DNA of 64,000 bases from JANJWP01 sp964482035 (GCA_964482035.1 CAYZVC010000001.1:62001-126000); one strand, 5' to 3'. Shown: positions 1 to 10,388, numbered from the stretch's first letter. Program-made: numbers and translations. The notes: generated by a model from the letters alone, not told the origin.

Positions 1-212
1 GCGGCTACGGCGCCCGGTACGAGCACGAGCGCGGCGAGCGCGTATTCGGCGTACGTGGCGTTCGGTTCGCCGAGTACGGAAGCGTAGGGGAGGGAATAGT
101 CGGCGTTCGCGAGGACGAGGAGCGCGGCGAGAACGAGGCCGTATCCGGCGCGGATCGAACGGATGGTACGGTCCTTCGGGCGCTTCTGGATGAATTCGAC
201 GAATTTGAGCAT
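1..212 (-). CDS. Membrane protein, C-terminally truncated by the window edge
   Basis: Reading leftward from an ATG at 210-212, the frame is open to the window edge (70 codons). The N-terminus is short and basic (MLKFVEFIQKRPKDR), followed by a hydrophobic helix at about residues 22-37 and a second one at the edge. No Shine-Dalgarno is visible. It is divergent from ftsK and shares the intergenic region 213-362 with it. I do not recognise the family from this fragment. Only a multi-pass membrane protein can be supported. Confidence 0.6.
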   Translation of the reverse strand, partial: MLKFVEFIQKRPKDRTIRSIRAGYGLVLAALLVLANADYSLPYASVLGEPNATYAEYALAALVLVPGAVA

Positions 213-310
213 GGACGTTTTGAAAATGGTTGCATGGTCCGGACGAGTTCGTCCGAACGGGTGGTTTTATACGCCAAACCCCCGTTTTTTCAAGCCGGAT
301 GCGCTTTCCT

Positions 311-338
311 TTGCTTCCGGGGGGTGCTTGCGTATAAT
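311..338 (+). promoter_or_regulatory. Sigma-70-like promoter for ftsK
   Basis: TTGCTT at 311-316 and TATAAT at 333-338 are separated by 16 bp. The predicted transcript start is near 345, leaving a short leader of about 18 nt before the ATG at 363 with no Shine-Dalgarno. Confidence 0.6.
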
Positions 339-362
339 CCCGACGACTACCAGAAACCGTTC

Positions 363-2624
363 ATGGCGAGAAAGAAAAAACAGAAATGACCCGTAATCGG
401 GCAAGAACTCCGTAGCCTTTTCTTCGGAGGTTTTTTGCTCTTTTTGGCAGCGCTCGTCATGTTCGGCGACAAATCTTCGCTCGTTGGCGGAGCCCTTGAA
501 GGCGCGCTCTCGCAACTGCTCGGCGTGCATTACCGAGAATTTTTCGTTCCCATCGTCGCGGCTATCGGCGGCATGATCGCCATCAACCGCCTTTCATGGA
601 ATTTCGCGAGGTTCTTCGGGCTCCTGCTGTTCTGGATTTCCGTCACTTCGCTTTCGGAAATGTGGAATCCTTCGGTATGGAACGGGCATCTCGATTTCTT
701 CGATATTTTTAAAGACCTCTTCGGACGTTCCCCGGCGGTGATTTCCCTCGTGGTCATCTTCCTCGTTTCGCTCTACCTCACGCTCCGCATTTCGTACCGC
801 AAGGTCATCTCGCATATCCATTCGAAACTTCCGTCGGTAGAATCGGTGAAGGCGGTCGCCAAGGAATTCCGCTCCGACGACAAACCTTCGAAGGACCCCA
901 AGGTCGATAAGAAACTCAAGGCCGAATACGACGTCGAGCGCAAGAAGATCGAAAAGGAGCTCGAAGAAATCCGCAAGGAACGCGACCGTGAGAAGAGGTC
1001 CGTCGAAAAGCCCGAACCGTCGCAGCTTTCCATCGTCAACGCCCCGAAGCACATCCCCATCATCAAGAAGGAGCCCAAGAGCATCCTCGCGAACTTTTTC
1101 GGAAAGGAGGAAGGAGAAGGAGCCGAAGACGCGAAGTCCGCTCCCAAGACCGGCATCGCCGAGCTCGCCAAGCACGACGCTCCTAAGAAATCTTCCCCGG
1201 ATTTCGGCACTTGGGAATTCCCGCCGACGTCCATTCTCAGCCACGTAGAACACAAGAACACTGTTTCGGAATCCGAAATCAAGGAGAAGTCGCTCATGAT
1301 CAAGCAGACGCTCCTGCAGTTCGGCATCAGCGTCGAAATGGCGGGCCACAAGGCGGGACCGACGGTCGTACAGTACCGTCTCGATCCCAACGACGGCGTG
1401 CGCCTTTCGAAAATCGAAAACCTCAAGAAGGACCTCACTCTCGCGCTCAAGGCCAAGTCGATCCGTATCCAGGCGCCGATTCCGGGAGTCGGGCTCGTGG
1501 GTATAGAAGTTCCAAACGAGAAGCGCGACATGGTGGGAATCCGCGAAGTCCTCGAACACGGCAATTTCAAGAACCACAAATCCAAGCTCGCGTACGCCCT
1601 TGGAAAAGACATCAACGGCGATTTCGTCGTGGGCGACCTCACCAAGATGCCGCACCTCCTCATCGCGGGGCAGACCGGTTCCGGTAAGTCCGTCGGCATG
1701 AACGGCATCATCCTCTCGCTCCTCTACAAGAACTCGCCGTCCGACCTTCGCATGATCATGGTCGATCCCAAGCGCGTCGAACTCGGCGTCTACGACGGCA
1801 TCCCGCACCTTCTGACCCCGGTCATCAGCGAATCCGACAAGGCATTGAACGCGCTCAAGTGGGCCGTGGCCGAAATGATCCGCCGCTACGACAACTTCAA
1901 GTCGGCGCGCGTCCGCAACATCGCCGAATTCAACGAGAAGGTCGAAAAGAAAAAGCGCGAACCGGTCATCGTCGTCATCATCGACGAACTTGCCGACTTC
2001 ATGATGTCGGGCAATAAGAAAGAAATCGAAGCTGCCATCTGCCGCATCGCGCAGATGGGCCGCGCCGCCGGAATGCACTTGGTGGTCGCGACGCAGCGTC
2101 CGTCCGTCGACGTCATCACCGGTCTCATCAAGGCGAACATCCCGTCCCGCATAGCGTTTACGGTGGCGTCGCTCGTCGACTCCCGCACGGTTCTCGACCG
2201 CCAGGGCGCCGAAGACCTCCTCGGCATGGGTGACATGCTCTTCTCGCCGGTCGGATCGATGGCCCCCGAGCGCGTACAGGGCGTGTTCGTCAGTACCGAA
2301 GAAGTGGAATCCGTGGTCAACCGCATCAAGCTCACCATCGACCCGGAAATGCTCGAAGACCTCTACGACCCGTCGATCGTCGAAGGCGACCGCGGAAACA
2401 ACGAGGGCGGTCTCGAGCGCAACGACGGAGGCATGGACGAAGATCCCAAGGTTCTCGAAGAAGCCATCGCGTTCGTCCGATCGCAGGGCAAGGCCTCCAC
2501 GTCGATGCTCCAACGCCACATGCGCCTCGGCTACAGCCGCGCTGCGCGCGTCATGGACATTCTCGAACGTCTCGGAATCGTCGGTCCCGCCGACGGAAGC
2601 AAGCCGAGGGAAGTAATAGGATAA
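363..2624 (+). CDS. ftsK: DNA translocase FtsK (UGA-Gly at residue 9)
   Basis: Septum-located DNA pump that moves the chromosome during division. Several TM helices occupy about residues 18-145. A charged linker (about 150-260) precedes the RecA-like motor, with Walker A GQTGSGKS near residue 440 and Walker B VVIIDELADFM near 535. A C-terminal winged-helix gamma domain (MLQRHMRLGYSRAARVMD) follows. The start at 363 is chosen because the first nine codons (MARKKKQK then TGA) give the usual basic head before the first TM helix. TGA at 387 must be read through, as glycine. Length of 753 aa is normal for the family. It ends TAA, followed by a strong terminator. Confidence 0.93.
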
Positions 2625-2667
2625 GCCCGTTCGGTTTTCCGTAGAGGGCCAGTCCTAAATGTAAATC

Positions 2668-2698
2668 AAAACCCCCTCGTGCGAGGGGGTTTTTCTTT
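2668..2698 (+). terminator. Rho-independent terminator after ftsK
   Basis: Stem ACCCCCTC/GAGGGGGT (2671-2690) followed by a T-run. It lies between convergent genes and has T-rich flanks on both sides, so it may serve both strands. Confidence 0.85.
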
Positions 2699-2737
2699 TC
2701 GGCTCGAGACCGATCGCTTGCGCGACGGCCACGATGC

Positions 2738-3085
2738 CTACCGCGAGCCCATGAGCTCGTGGCGGTAGGATTGCTTCAGGACGACCGCGCCGGCCTTGCG
2801 GAGCATGTGGACGGCTTCGATATCCAGAGCGATGATCTGGCGGTTGCCAGGGGCGCTGGTATGGGGAATGAAGCGCGTATTCACGTCGCCCAAATCCATG
2901 ATGTACTCCATGTGCCGCGGAATCCGCAGACGCGGAGTCTTGCTGATTTTGGCCAACACCCCCACTTTGACGGCAGTGGCGTCGAGCACGGGGAGCAACA
3001 CGTGCGGCTTGGCGAAGTGTTCCCCGGGAACCGGATTCTCACGGTGGACGAACCAGACGCTCTTACGGCCTTTGTTCTTTTTCAT
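2738..3085 (-). CDS. Small conserved protein, paralogue of the product at 9974-10309
   Basis: A 115-aa soluble basic protein of unknown function. Its second half (RLRIPRHMEYIMDL through IIALDIEAVHMLRKAGAVVL) aligns without large gaps to the second half of the protein at 9974-10309 (RLRIPNHLPLIKDL, VIAVALDEDIRQELRHQGAIPL), so the two are paralogues. A Shine-Dalgarno AGAAAGGG precedes the ATG, unlike most genes here. The promoter at 3133-3159 has TTGACA. It ends in TAG. It belongs to the group of SD-led small genes without internal UGA. Confidence 0.75.
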   Translation of the reverse strand: MKKNKGRKSVWFVHRENPVPGEHFAKPHVLLPVLDATAVKVGVLAKISKTPRLRIPRHMEYIMDLGDVNTRFIPHTSAPGNRQIIALDIEAVHMLRKAGAVVLKQSYRHELMGSR

Positions 3086-3132
3086 GAAGCGTACCCTTTC
3101 TTCTTGGTGTCTCGGCAGGATTGCCGTTTCGA

Positions 3133-3159
3133 ATTCTAATAAGAAAATAGGATTGTCAA
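3133..3159 (-). promoter_or_regulatory. Promoter for the 2738-3085 gene
   Basis: On the minus strand, TTGACA (3159-3154) is followed after 15 bp by TAGAAT (3138-3133). The same elements with the same 15-bp spacing precede the paralogue at 9974-10309. Confidence 0.5.
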
Positions 3160-3170
3160 ATCCTGATTTA

Positions 3171-3199
3171 TTGCGAAATGCCGCATTCTGGCGTACTAT
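3171..3199 (+). promoter_or_regulatory. Promoter for the TSP3-repeat protein
   Basis: TTGCGA at 3171-3176 and TACTAT at 3194-3199 with a 17-bp spacer. The leader to the ATG at 3222 is short and has no Shine-Dalgarno. Confidence 0.5.
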
Positions 3200-3221
3200 C
3201 CGCCAAATAAACCGATTCCCC

Positions 3222-4919
3222 ATGGATTTTAAACCGAAATTCCTCGCGTGCGCGCTCGTAGCGCTCTCGCCCGTTCCGGCATTCGCCGCGGACTTTCCAT
3301 CGTCCTGCTTCGTCGAGACGTCCGAATTCGCTCCCAAACAGCCCGGGAACGTTACGGTCGCCACCGATTGGCGGGACGATTTGTTTTTCGTACAGAACGG
3401 CGAAGCGTTGCCTTCCGTTACGAAAGACGTCGTACGCAACGCGGACGTTCCCGCGAAGCTCGCCAATCCGCCGGATTGGAACGGTGCGGTCTTTTCGAAC
3501 CTTTCCGACGCCAGTTCCGACACGTACGTCGAAGTTCCGCCGTCGGTGCGGGCCGAAGGTCCCGCGTCGCTCGAGTTCGTATTCGATTCCGTCCAGCCGA
3601 GGGGGACTTTCCGACTCCTTTCGGATATCGTGGGAGGACAGCATTCGGTAGAGGTTTCTCCCGATGGGAAGACGTTTTTGGAAACTGACGAACGTACCGT
3701 TTCCAATTTCGACGCCAAGGCCGTGAAGCTCACGTTTCCTAAAGCGCCGGAACAGTCGTCCATTACGACCATCCGTTCGTTCAGATTCGTAAAAACGGCT
3801 AAAGACACCGTATTCGTAAAAATCGGATCGACCTCCCCCGTTTCCGCGTACCGCGGATACCGTTGCGACGAATCCGGGATTTCCGCTTTCCGTGCCGAAC
3901 GCGACGTGAAATTCGCCGACGTCGGCAAACTCAAGCCTTCCGATAAGCCGATCGAACCGGTTTTCGTACCGAACCCGCATTTCGGGCAGGATTCCGACGG
4001 GGACGGGGTTTCCGACTCCCTCGACAATTGTCCGAACCTCGCGAACGCCACCCAATCCGACTGGAATTTCGACGGTAGGGGCGACGCCTGCAGTGACGAA
4101 GACCATGACGGCTTTTTTTGAGACGCCGACAACTGTCCCACAATCCCCAATGCCGACCAGGCCGACCTCAACCGCAACGGGGTGGGGGACGCGTGCGAAT
4201 TCGATTCCGACAAAGACGGCGTTCCCGACGGAACCGACAATGCCATCCACGCGGCCAACGCCGACCAGGCCGACCGCGACGGCGACCATATCGGCGACGT
4301 CATCGACAATTGCGACCTTCCCAATAACGACCAGCTCGACCTCGATAAGAACGGCAAGTGAGACGTCTGCGACCGCGACGCCGAATACCGCTCGACCCAC
4401 GACACCGACAAGGACGGGAAACTCGATTCGGCCGACAACTGCCCAAAAATCGCCAACTCCGACCAGAAGGATTCGGATTCCGACGGAATCGGCGACGCGT
4501 GCGACAACTGTCCGGCGCTCGTGAATTCCGACCAGAAGGATTCCGACTCCAACGGCAAAGGCGACATGTGCGAAGACGCCGACCACGACGGCATCGAAGG
4601 CTGGCGCGACAACTGCCCGACCGTAAGCAATGCCGATCAGAAAGACTCGAACAACGACAAAGTGGGCGACGTCTGCTCCGATACCGACTACGACGGGGTC
4701 TACGATTCCCAAGACGATTGCCCCACGGCCTACGACCCCGAGCAGAAAGACGTGGACGGCGACAAGATCGGCAACGCCTGCGACCCGAAAGACGACCGCC
4801 CGCTCGAATCGAACCGCACGGTGTTCGCCGTATTGGCCGCCATCGTGGCGCTCGCCTTCGTTACCGGCATCGGCCTCCTGCTCCGTTCGATGGCAGGCAA
4901 AGCCCCGTCTTCGAAATAA
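3222..4919 (+). CDS. Secreted, membrane-anchored protein with thrombospondin type 3 repeats (two UGA-Gly)
   Basis: Predicted surface protein of 565 aa. It has a signal peptide ending APVFA-like (residues 1-21), a globular beta-rich region (about 25-250), then Asp-rich Ca-binding TSP3 repeats (about 254-525, with repeated DNCP and GDxC motifs), and a C-terminal TM helix (about 530-552) with a short basic tail. TGA at 4119 and 4359 lies in the repeats. The second aligns exactly with the conserved Gly of neighbouring repeats (NGK-x-DVCD beside NGVGDACE and NGKGDMCE). A role in adhesion or contact with other cells is inference. Followed 27 bp later by the DUF2339 gene. Confidence 0.85.
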
Positions 4920-4946
4920 TCGGCAAACATCCTTCAATTCCTCCTT

Positions 4947-7900
4947 ATGTTCAACGTACTCAACCGGTTTGCCATCGTGCTCAGCGTCATCGTCGGCTTC
5001 CTCGTGGCGTATTTCTTCTGCGGGTTCACTTCCCGTCCTTCCGAGTCGTTCTTCGAATTCGGGTGGATAATATTCCTCATCTCCGCGGCGGTCGCCCGGG
5101 CTTCGTTCCTTTCGAGGGACTTCATCGAATCCGCCCTCGGTGAAGGAGTCCGGTCGGCTAAAAAAACGGAACGCGAACCCGCTCGCAAAGAAACCGAACG
5201 CATTTCTGAACCGCTTGTCGCTTCGAACGTCGAATACGAGACGACGCTCGAATCCCTTTCCGTTGCCGCCGAACGGGAATCCGAATACGTCGAAACCGTC
5301 CAACCGCCGGTTCGCGCGCCACGTCCGGTCGCGCCCGCGGAACCGGAAAAACCGAACTGGTTCGTGGAATTCTTCTCCGACCGTCCGCTCGCGAAAATCG
5401 GTGGAACGCTCCTGTTTTTGGGCGCGGTGTTCTTCCTTTCCCTCGTTTGGCAGGAGGTCGGCCCGGTGGGAAAGATTCTCATCGGCCTCGCGTTCGGCTT
5501 TTCGCTTTACGGTATCGGCGTATGGATGGACTCCCGTGGCCACGTCGTGGAATCCCGGACTCTTTTGGGCGTAGGCATCGCCGTCAACGCCCTGACCATC
5601 CTTTCCGGCCGTTGGATGGTCGGAGGGGGAGAAGGCTACCTTTCCGATACCGTGACGATGGGGTTCCTCGTGCTCAATACGGCCTTCGCGGTCGCTACGG
5701 CTTTGGTCTATTCGTCCCGCACCTTCCTGCTCTTCTCGTTCGCATTCGGATACGCCATCCCGTTCTTGGTGGGCGCCGAACCGCGTGGTCCGTACGGCCT
5801 TCTCGGATATAACGCCATCCTCACCGCCGCCGGGTACCTCTTGGCCGGCATCCTCTCGAAACGCGGCGAAGAATCCAACGCCGACGCTTCCTGGTTGGTG
5901 AACGTCGTCGTGGGCGGTTCGTTCCTCGTGGGAATGATCAACGCCTTCGCGGTGCGTTCGACCACCGAAACCGCGGTGTTCGTGGGAATTTCCGTCCTGC
6001 TTTCGGTTATCGGCGCCGTGGTGGATATCCGCAATTTCCGCGGTGCGAAAACCGCCGTCATCGTCACTGCCGGATACGCTTCGTTATTCCTCCTGCTTTC
6101 CAAGACGACCTCCGTCGCTCCGATCTTTCTCGGCATCGTGCCGCTCTTCGCTCTTTCGACTTTCTCAGTAGTCGCGTTCGCGGGTGGCGCGCTACTCTCT
6201 TGGACGCTCTTCATCCCGCTCCTTCTCGGCGCGGCGATGCTCGCGGTTTTCGGCGTGCACCAGTTCGCCGCCGTCATCGTACCGATTTTCCTCCTTTACG
6301 GAGTGGCTGCGGCGTTCGTGCTCGACCGGCTTTCCGCTTGGTTCCGCTACGCGTTCTTCGCGCTCATCGGCGGATTCATGATCTTCTCCGGAATCTTCTC
6401 GAACCTTTCCCCGGTCGCCATGCCGGACGGACAGCGCCTCGCGATCGCCCTTGCCGGAATTTCGTTTTTCGTCTTCTCTTCCGGAATCGCCGTCTGGAAA
6501 CGTCTCGAATATCTCGTGCTCATGTCGAACGTGATGAGCGCGATACTCCTCGCGTTCGTGCTCGTGCCGCAGTGGGGGCTTTCTTGGACCATGTTCGGGC
6601 TTTTCGTTGCCGCGGCGCTCGCCGTACCGTTCGTATCGGTTCCGCTCACTCGCGGAACGCCTTCGCTCGCTCTTGCCGTACAGAAGGCGGTCGTAGCGCT
6701 CTTCGCCGCCGGAGAAATCGCCTACTTGGGAAAAGACGTCTGGTTCTCGGGTAACGAGGGTTCGATGGTCACGCTCGGGTTCGTCTACCTCGGAGTCGCC
6801 GCGTTCTCCACCGTTTACTCGGTCGCTCTCGCCCGCGTCATCGCCAACGCGCCGTTTTCCGAATTTTCCACCCTTCCGGATTCCGCGAAGAACGGAATCT
6901 ACGGAGTACTCGCCGTTCCGGTTTCGCTTTTCTCCCTTGCCGTCGCGGTGGTTTTCGCCGATTCTCCGGGCGTCGTATCGTTCGTTTGGATCCTCGAATC
7001 CGCGGTATTGGCGTTCTTGTATTCCAAGGCCAAGGACACGCACCTTCTCGCCGGATCCTCGGTGCTTCTCGGCATCGGTCTCGTAAAAATCTTGCCGTTC
7101 CTCGACTCGTTGTCCTTCGGCAATTACTCCGCGCTCGTCACCGTCGGGCTCATCGCCGCTTCGCTCTTCGCCGGGGCGTTCTTCGTAAAGAAACGCGATA
7201 CCGGATGGGCGGTCGCGTACGACGTCCTGCATTGCATCGGGGCCGTCGCCGTGGCTTTCGCGCTCACCTGAGTCGTGGCTTCCGATTACGAAACCCTCGC
7301 GGTCTCGTTCCTCTTCCTCGCGGCTTCCGCCGCGTACGGAAAAGAAAAGGGGCTCTTAGGCATCGCGTACGTTCTCGCTACCGGAATATTCACGCTCGTC
7401 CAGTATGGCGCGGTAGAAGCCGACAAAGCCTCCGCCGCCGCGAACCTCGTCGCGCTCGCCGTGGTCGCGCTTTCCGCTTGGAACTTCTCGAAGAAGCGCG
7501 AAGAAGGCAAGATCGCGTTGACCTTCGCGCTCGTGATGGCGCTCTTCGTCACTTCGGCGTACGTCCGCGTATTCTCCGAGAACGTGTTCGCCGTTACCAT
7601 CTACCTCGCGCTGGTCGCTTCGGCGCTCATTTTCGTAGGCGTTTCCGCCGACGTGGCGAAATACCGTACCGCCGGTCTCTACGTGGGTAGCTACATGCTC
7701 GTGAAAATCCTCTTCTACGACCTTTGGGCCGGAGTGGACGACCTCAGCGTCCGAGTGCTCGCCCTCATGGTTACGGGCGGCCTCATGATCGCCCTCTCTC
7801 AGCTCTACGGACGTTCCGTCAAGCGCGGATGGTCGGAAGAGTTCTCTTGGAAGAATTTCTCGGACGGACGCCTTCCGTTCCCGGGTTCCGAGGCTTCCCA

Positions 7901-8228
7901 AGACGCCGACGCCGACGTCAATCCGTTTACTGGTCCGGTTGCCGAAGAATTGGCCGGAATCGACGTTTCCGATATTCAATTCGTTCGGTTTTCCCCGATG
8001 GGCGACGAATCCTTCGTCATCAAGCGTCCCGGAATTTTCCGCGTAGCCGTGAGGATTGCGCAGAGCTTCGGAAAGACCGAATTCCGTCCTGGGGAGCTTG
8101 CCCGAGTATACGACAACGCCGTTCCGTTCGTCCGCAGTTCGCTCGCTAAAAAGGATCTCGAAGCCGTTCTCGCCAAGCTCCGCCACTGGATCGACGCGGG
8201 CGGATCGTTCGAAATCGTAAGGAAATAA
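4947..8228 (+). CDS. Giant DUF2339 multi-pass membrane protein (UGA-Gly at residue 775)
   Basis: A 1093-aa protein with some two dozen hydrophobic helices. An N-terminal TM pair and a charged cytosolic segment (about 70-140) precede the family signature LAKIGGTLLFLGAVFFL (about 151). The frame is interrupted only by TGA at 7269-7271 (codon between LT and VVAS), which code 25 reads as Gly. The hydrophobic pattern continues unchanged across it. The extreme C-terminus is a soluble tail of about 90 residues. DUF2339 proteins have no established function. No Shine-Dalgarno. It ends TAA before the terminator at 8269. Confidence 0.85.
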
Positions 8229-8268
8229 CCGAATCGGATTCCCTCGGGAAAGCCTTGTTGAAAAAGAA

Positions 8269-8295
8269 AACCCCCTCTTGCGAGGGGGTTTTTCG
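8269..8295. terminator. Terminator between convergent genes
   Basis: CCCCCTC-TTG-CGAGGGGG followed by TTTTT on the plus strand. On the minus strand it follows the TGA end of the 8309-8848 gene and is preceded by an A-rich stretch, so it may be bidirectional. Confidence 0.85.
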
Positions 8296-8308
8296 AGCGT
8301 TCGCCCCT

Positions 8309-8848
8309 TCAGGCACGGGGGCGGGAACCCCTGGCTTCGAAGTAGGCGAGAATCGCTTTTTCTTGCGATTGCGACTGGCCGCGCTGTTTCTGCTTGCGCT
8401 CCTTGCGCTTGCCGGTATGCGCGACGACGGCTTCCGACATCGGGCGGGAAACCGTCCGGCAGGGGAGGCCGACTTCTTCGCGGAGCCGCATGACCGTATC
8501 GAGCCGTTCGTCCTGTGCCGAAACCATCTGTCCAGTGATGGGGAAGGAGGTCAAGCGGACGAACTTCGCCCCGGCGGCCATGAGCAGCTTGGAAGCCTCT
8601 TCGTCGAACGAATAGACGGCCGCCGCGTATTCGTCGCCTTCTTTGCGTTCCACCAGGATGCGCGTCCCCGCGTATTCTCCCAGCCATTTCGCGTGCTCCG
8701 GTTCGGTTTTCCGAGGGGCGTTCGCGATGGCGTCGAGTTTGGCGGCGCTCATGAATTCGACGTCGAATTCGGGGATGCGGATGTTTCGGACGCGGTTGTC
8801 GCCGAAAAACCACGAGAACGGCTTTTGTTTTTTGTCGGCCTTGGCCAT
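8309..8848 (-). CDS. Hypothetical basic protein; its only terminal codon is TGA
   Basis: A 179-aa soluble protein with a Lys/Arg/Gln-rich segment (about 145-165). I do not recognise the family. The start ATG at 8846-8848 has a Shine-Dalgarno GGAAGGG, which lies in one arm of a 14-bp inverted repeat (8851-8897). The frame ends at TGA (8309-8311), and no TAA or TAG in this frame precedes the terminator hairpin. Read as glycine, translation would run into the hairpin without a stop. See the finding on TGA-terminated genes. Confidence 0.6.
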   Translation of the reverse strand: MAKADKKQKPFSWFFGDNRVRNIRIPEFDVEFMSAAKLDAIANAPRKTEPEHAKWLGEYAGTRILVERKEGDEYAAAVYSFDEEASKLLMAAGAKFVRLTSFPITGQMVSAQDERLDTVMRLREEVGLPCRTVSRPMSEAVVAHTGKRKERKQKQRGQSQSQEKAILAYFEARGSRPRA

Positions 8849-8850
8849 GG

Positions 8851-8897
8851 AAAATCCCTTCCGGTTCGTTGTGGGCGAATTTGCCGGAAGGGATTTT
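8851..8897 (-). promoter_or_regulatory. Perfect 14-bp inverted repeat over the Shine-Dalgarno
   Basis: Arms 8851-8864 and 8884-8897 are exact complements with a 19-nt loop. In the minus-strand mRNA the downstream arm contains the Shine-Dalgarno GGAAGGG of the 8848 gene, so the hairpin could hide the ribosome site. A TTGACA box sits just upstream (about 8915-8920). Confidence 0.5.
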
Positions 8898-8920
8898 GCT
8901 TACCCGTCTGAAATTGTCAA

Positions 8921-9862
8921 CTATTCTTCCCGAGTGGTCGCTTTTTCGACAATCGCCGTTTTTATTCTCGCCATGAGTCCGTCCACGGCGGCCTGTCGTT
9001 TTTTTCCACGGTCGGCTAGGCGTTCCATATCGCCTTCGTAATCTATGCGGCTCATGAGGGAAGACCGGAAATTTTCCTCGTCTTCTGACATTCGGAACTC
9101 CGACAGGTACTTGTGGACGTCGGAACGCGAATCTTCCGGAAACAGTTCGAGAAGCGCTTGCGCGAGATTGAGGTACGTCGCGTTTCTCGGAGCGTCCTTA
9201 TTGAAAAACGACGGACGGAAACCGCGCGCGTGGAGCGTTTCGTAGGACGAGAGAAGGAGGACGAAGCCCGGAGTCCTCGTAACGCGGGGCATGTTCTGGC
9301 GGAGTTCCTTTTCGAGCATCACGGTTGCCGTATGGAGGAACCTGATCGACGCCAGACTGTCGATGCGGTTGATTTTTTCGTTTCCCGCACCCTTGGCTCC
9401 TTTTTGCATCAGTTCGGAACGGCGTTCGAAAATCGATTGGAATTCGGGATCGTCCAAAAGCGCGTCTTGCCGGGCGGCGAGATAATGTTTGAGGTATTTT
9501 TCATGCGCGAGGTGCACGTTCACGTACGCGCTCATCCAAAGCGGAAGCGTCTCGGTATTTTTTTGGTGCGCGATTTTCGACATGGGAGTGGAATTCGCTT
9601 CTTCGTAACGCATCGCCACGTGCGATGCGTTTACGTGTTCGACTCGTCCGGACGCGAGCATTTCGACGTTTTTCCAATCACCCGATTTTACGGCGGTGAT
9701 CAAGAGGCTTCGGATTCTCTGGTCCACTTCCTCGAACGTGGTTTCCGGATATTCCGCTTCCTGCAGGAACCAGGCGAGCGTAACGTCGGAAATGACTTTG
9801 TTTGCCCCTGCGGCGCTTTTCGCGGCTTCTTCGGCGAATTTTTCAAACTGGGAAACGTCCAT
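8921..9862 (-). CDS. Hypothetical helical cytosolic protein
   Basis: A 313-aa, mostly alpha-helical soluble protein without signal or TM segments. It starts MDVSQFEKFAEEAA, and its C-terminal third is rich in charged helices. I do not recognise a family. The start at 9862 is chosen because a promoter (TTGATA, 17 bp, TAGAAT at 9934-9906) lies just upstream. The frame is open upstream through the terminator to the TGA of the 9974-10309 gene, so under code 25 the two are formally one frame. It ends TAG. Confidence 0.65.
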   Translation of the reverse strand: MDVSQFEKFAEEAAKSAAGANKVISDVTLAWFLQEAEYPETTFEEVDQRIRSLLITAVKSGDWKNVEMLASGRVEHVNASHVAMRYEEANSTPMSKIAHQKNTETLPLWMSAYVNVHLAHEKYLKHYLAARQDALLDDPEFQSIFERRSELMQKGAKGAGNEKINRIDSLASIRFLHTATVMLEKELRQNMPRVTRTPGFVLLLSSYETLHARGFRPSFFNKDAPRNATYLNLAQALLELFPEDSRSDVHKYLSEFRMSEDEENFRSSLMSRIDYEGDMERLADRGKKRQAAVDGLMARIKTAIVEKATTREE

Positions 9863-9905
9863 TGTTGATCGGCTTTTAGATCGGTACCATCCGGTTGACT
9901 TGCCG

Positions 9906-9934
9906 ATTCTAACCCAAAATGCCCGGAATATCAA
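9906..9934 (-). promoter_or_regulatory. Promoter for the 8921-9862 gene
   Basis: Minus strand TTGATA (9934-9929), 17-bp spacer, TAGAAT (9911-9906). It overlaps the downstream edge of the preceding terminator. Confidence 0.5.
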
Positions 9935-9959
9935 AAAAAGGCTCCTCGCGGAGCCTTTG
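9933..9959 (-). terminator. Terminator after the 9974-10309 gene
   Basis: Minus strand AAAGGCTCC-GCGA-GGAGCCTTT stem followed by a T-run. It lies 15 bp beyond the TGA at 9974. Confidence 0.85.
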
Positions 9960-9973
9960 GGACCGAACGGCGT

Positions 9974-10309
9974 TCAAACCGAGACGATCTTGTGCGTGAA
10001 TGCCTTGCCCAACGGGATCGCCCCCTGGTGGCGCAATTCCTGCCGGATGTCCTCGTCGAGAGCGACCGCGATTACGGTTTGGCCGTCTTTGACGAGATGC
10101 AGGCGCTGGTTGCGCGGATCCCCTTGGCAGAGGTCCTTTATGAGCGGCAGGTGGTTCGGTATCCGGAGCCGTGATTTCTGGTCGATCGACCGGAGCACGG
10201 TTTCCCGCAGGTGCGATACGTCGTATTGGGGGAGGTGGATAATCGTGGAATTCCCAACTTCCTTCCATACGAAGTACGTGACCCGCGCCGTTTTTTGTTT
10301 CGCGTTCAT
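9974..10309 (-). CDS. Small conserved protein, paralogue of 2738-3085; TGA at its end
   Basis: A 111-aa basic protein whose C-terminal half aligns with the paralogue at 2738-3085. The alignment is informative: the paralogue stops at TAG at the equivalent position, so the TGA here (9974-9976) marks the ancestral end of the protein. A Shine-Dalgarno-like GAAAGGGAAAG precedes the ATG. No TAA/TAG occurs before the terminator 15 bp downstream. Function unknown. The repeated RLRIP and hydrophobic strand-helix pattern could suit a small nucleic-acid or protein-binding domain, which is only a guess. Confidence 0.7.
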   Translation of the reverse strand: MNAKQKTARVTYFVWKEVGNSTIIHLPQYDVSHLRETVLRSIDQKSRLRIPNHLPLIKDLCQGDPRNQRLHLVKDGQTVIAVALDEDIRQELRHQGAIPLGKAFTHKIVSV

Positions 10310-10361
10310 TTTGCTTCTTTCCCTTTCAGGTTTTTTCGTTACGGCCTCGTGAGCCGTGGCG

Positions 10362-10388
10362 ATTCTAGGCGGTTTTAATGATTGTCAA
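10362..10388 (-). promoter_or_regulatory. Promoter for the 9974-10309 gene, overlapping the hrcA promoter
   Basis: Minus strand TTGACA (10388-10383), 15 bp, TAGAAT (10367-10362). Its -35 box overlaps the hrcA -35 box on the other strand. Confidence 0.5.

Noticed and set aside
594..2519. Very long open frame antisense to ftsK, and similar ones antisense to abc-F, the helicase and other genes.
   Set aside because: Shadow frames of GC-rich codons on the opposite strand; low-complexity composition, no RBS or family motifs.
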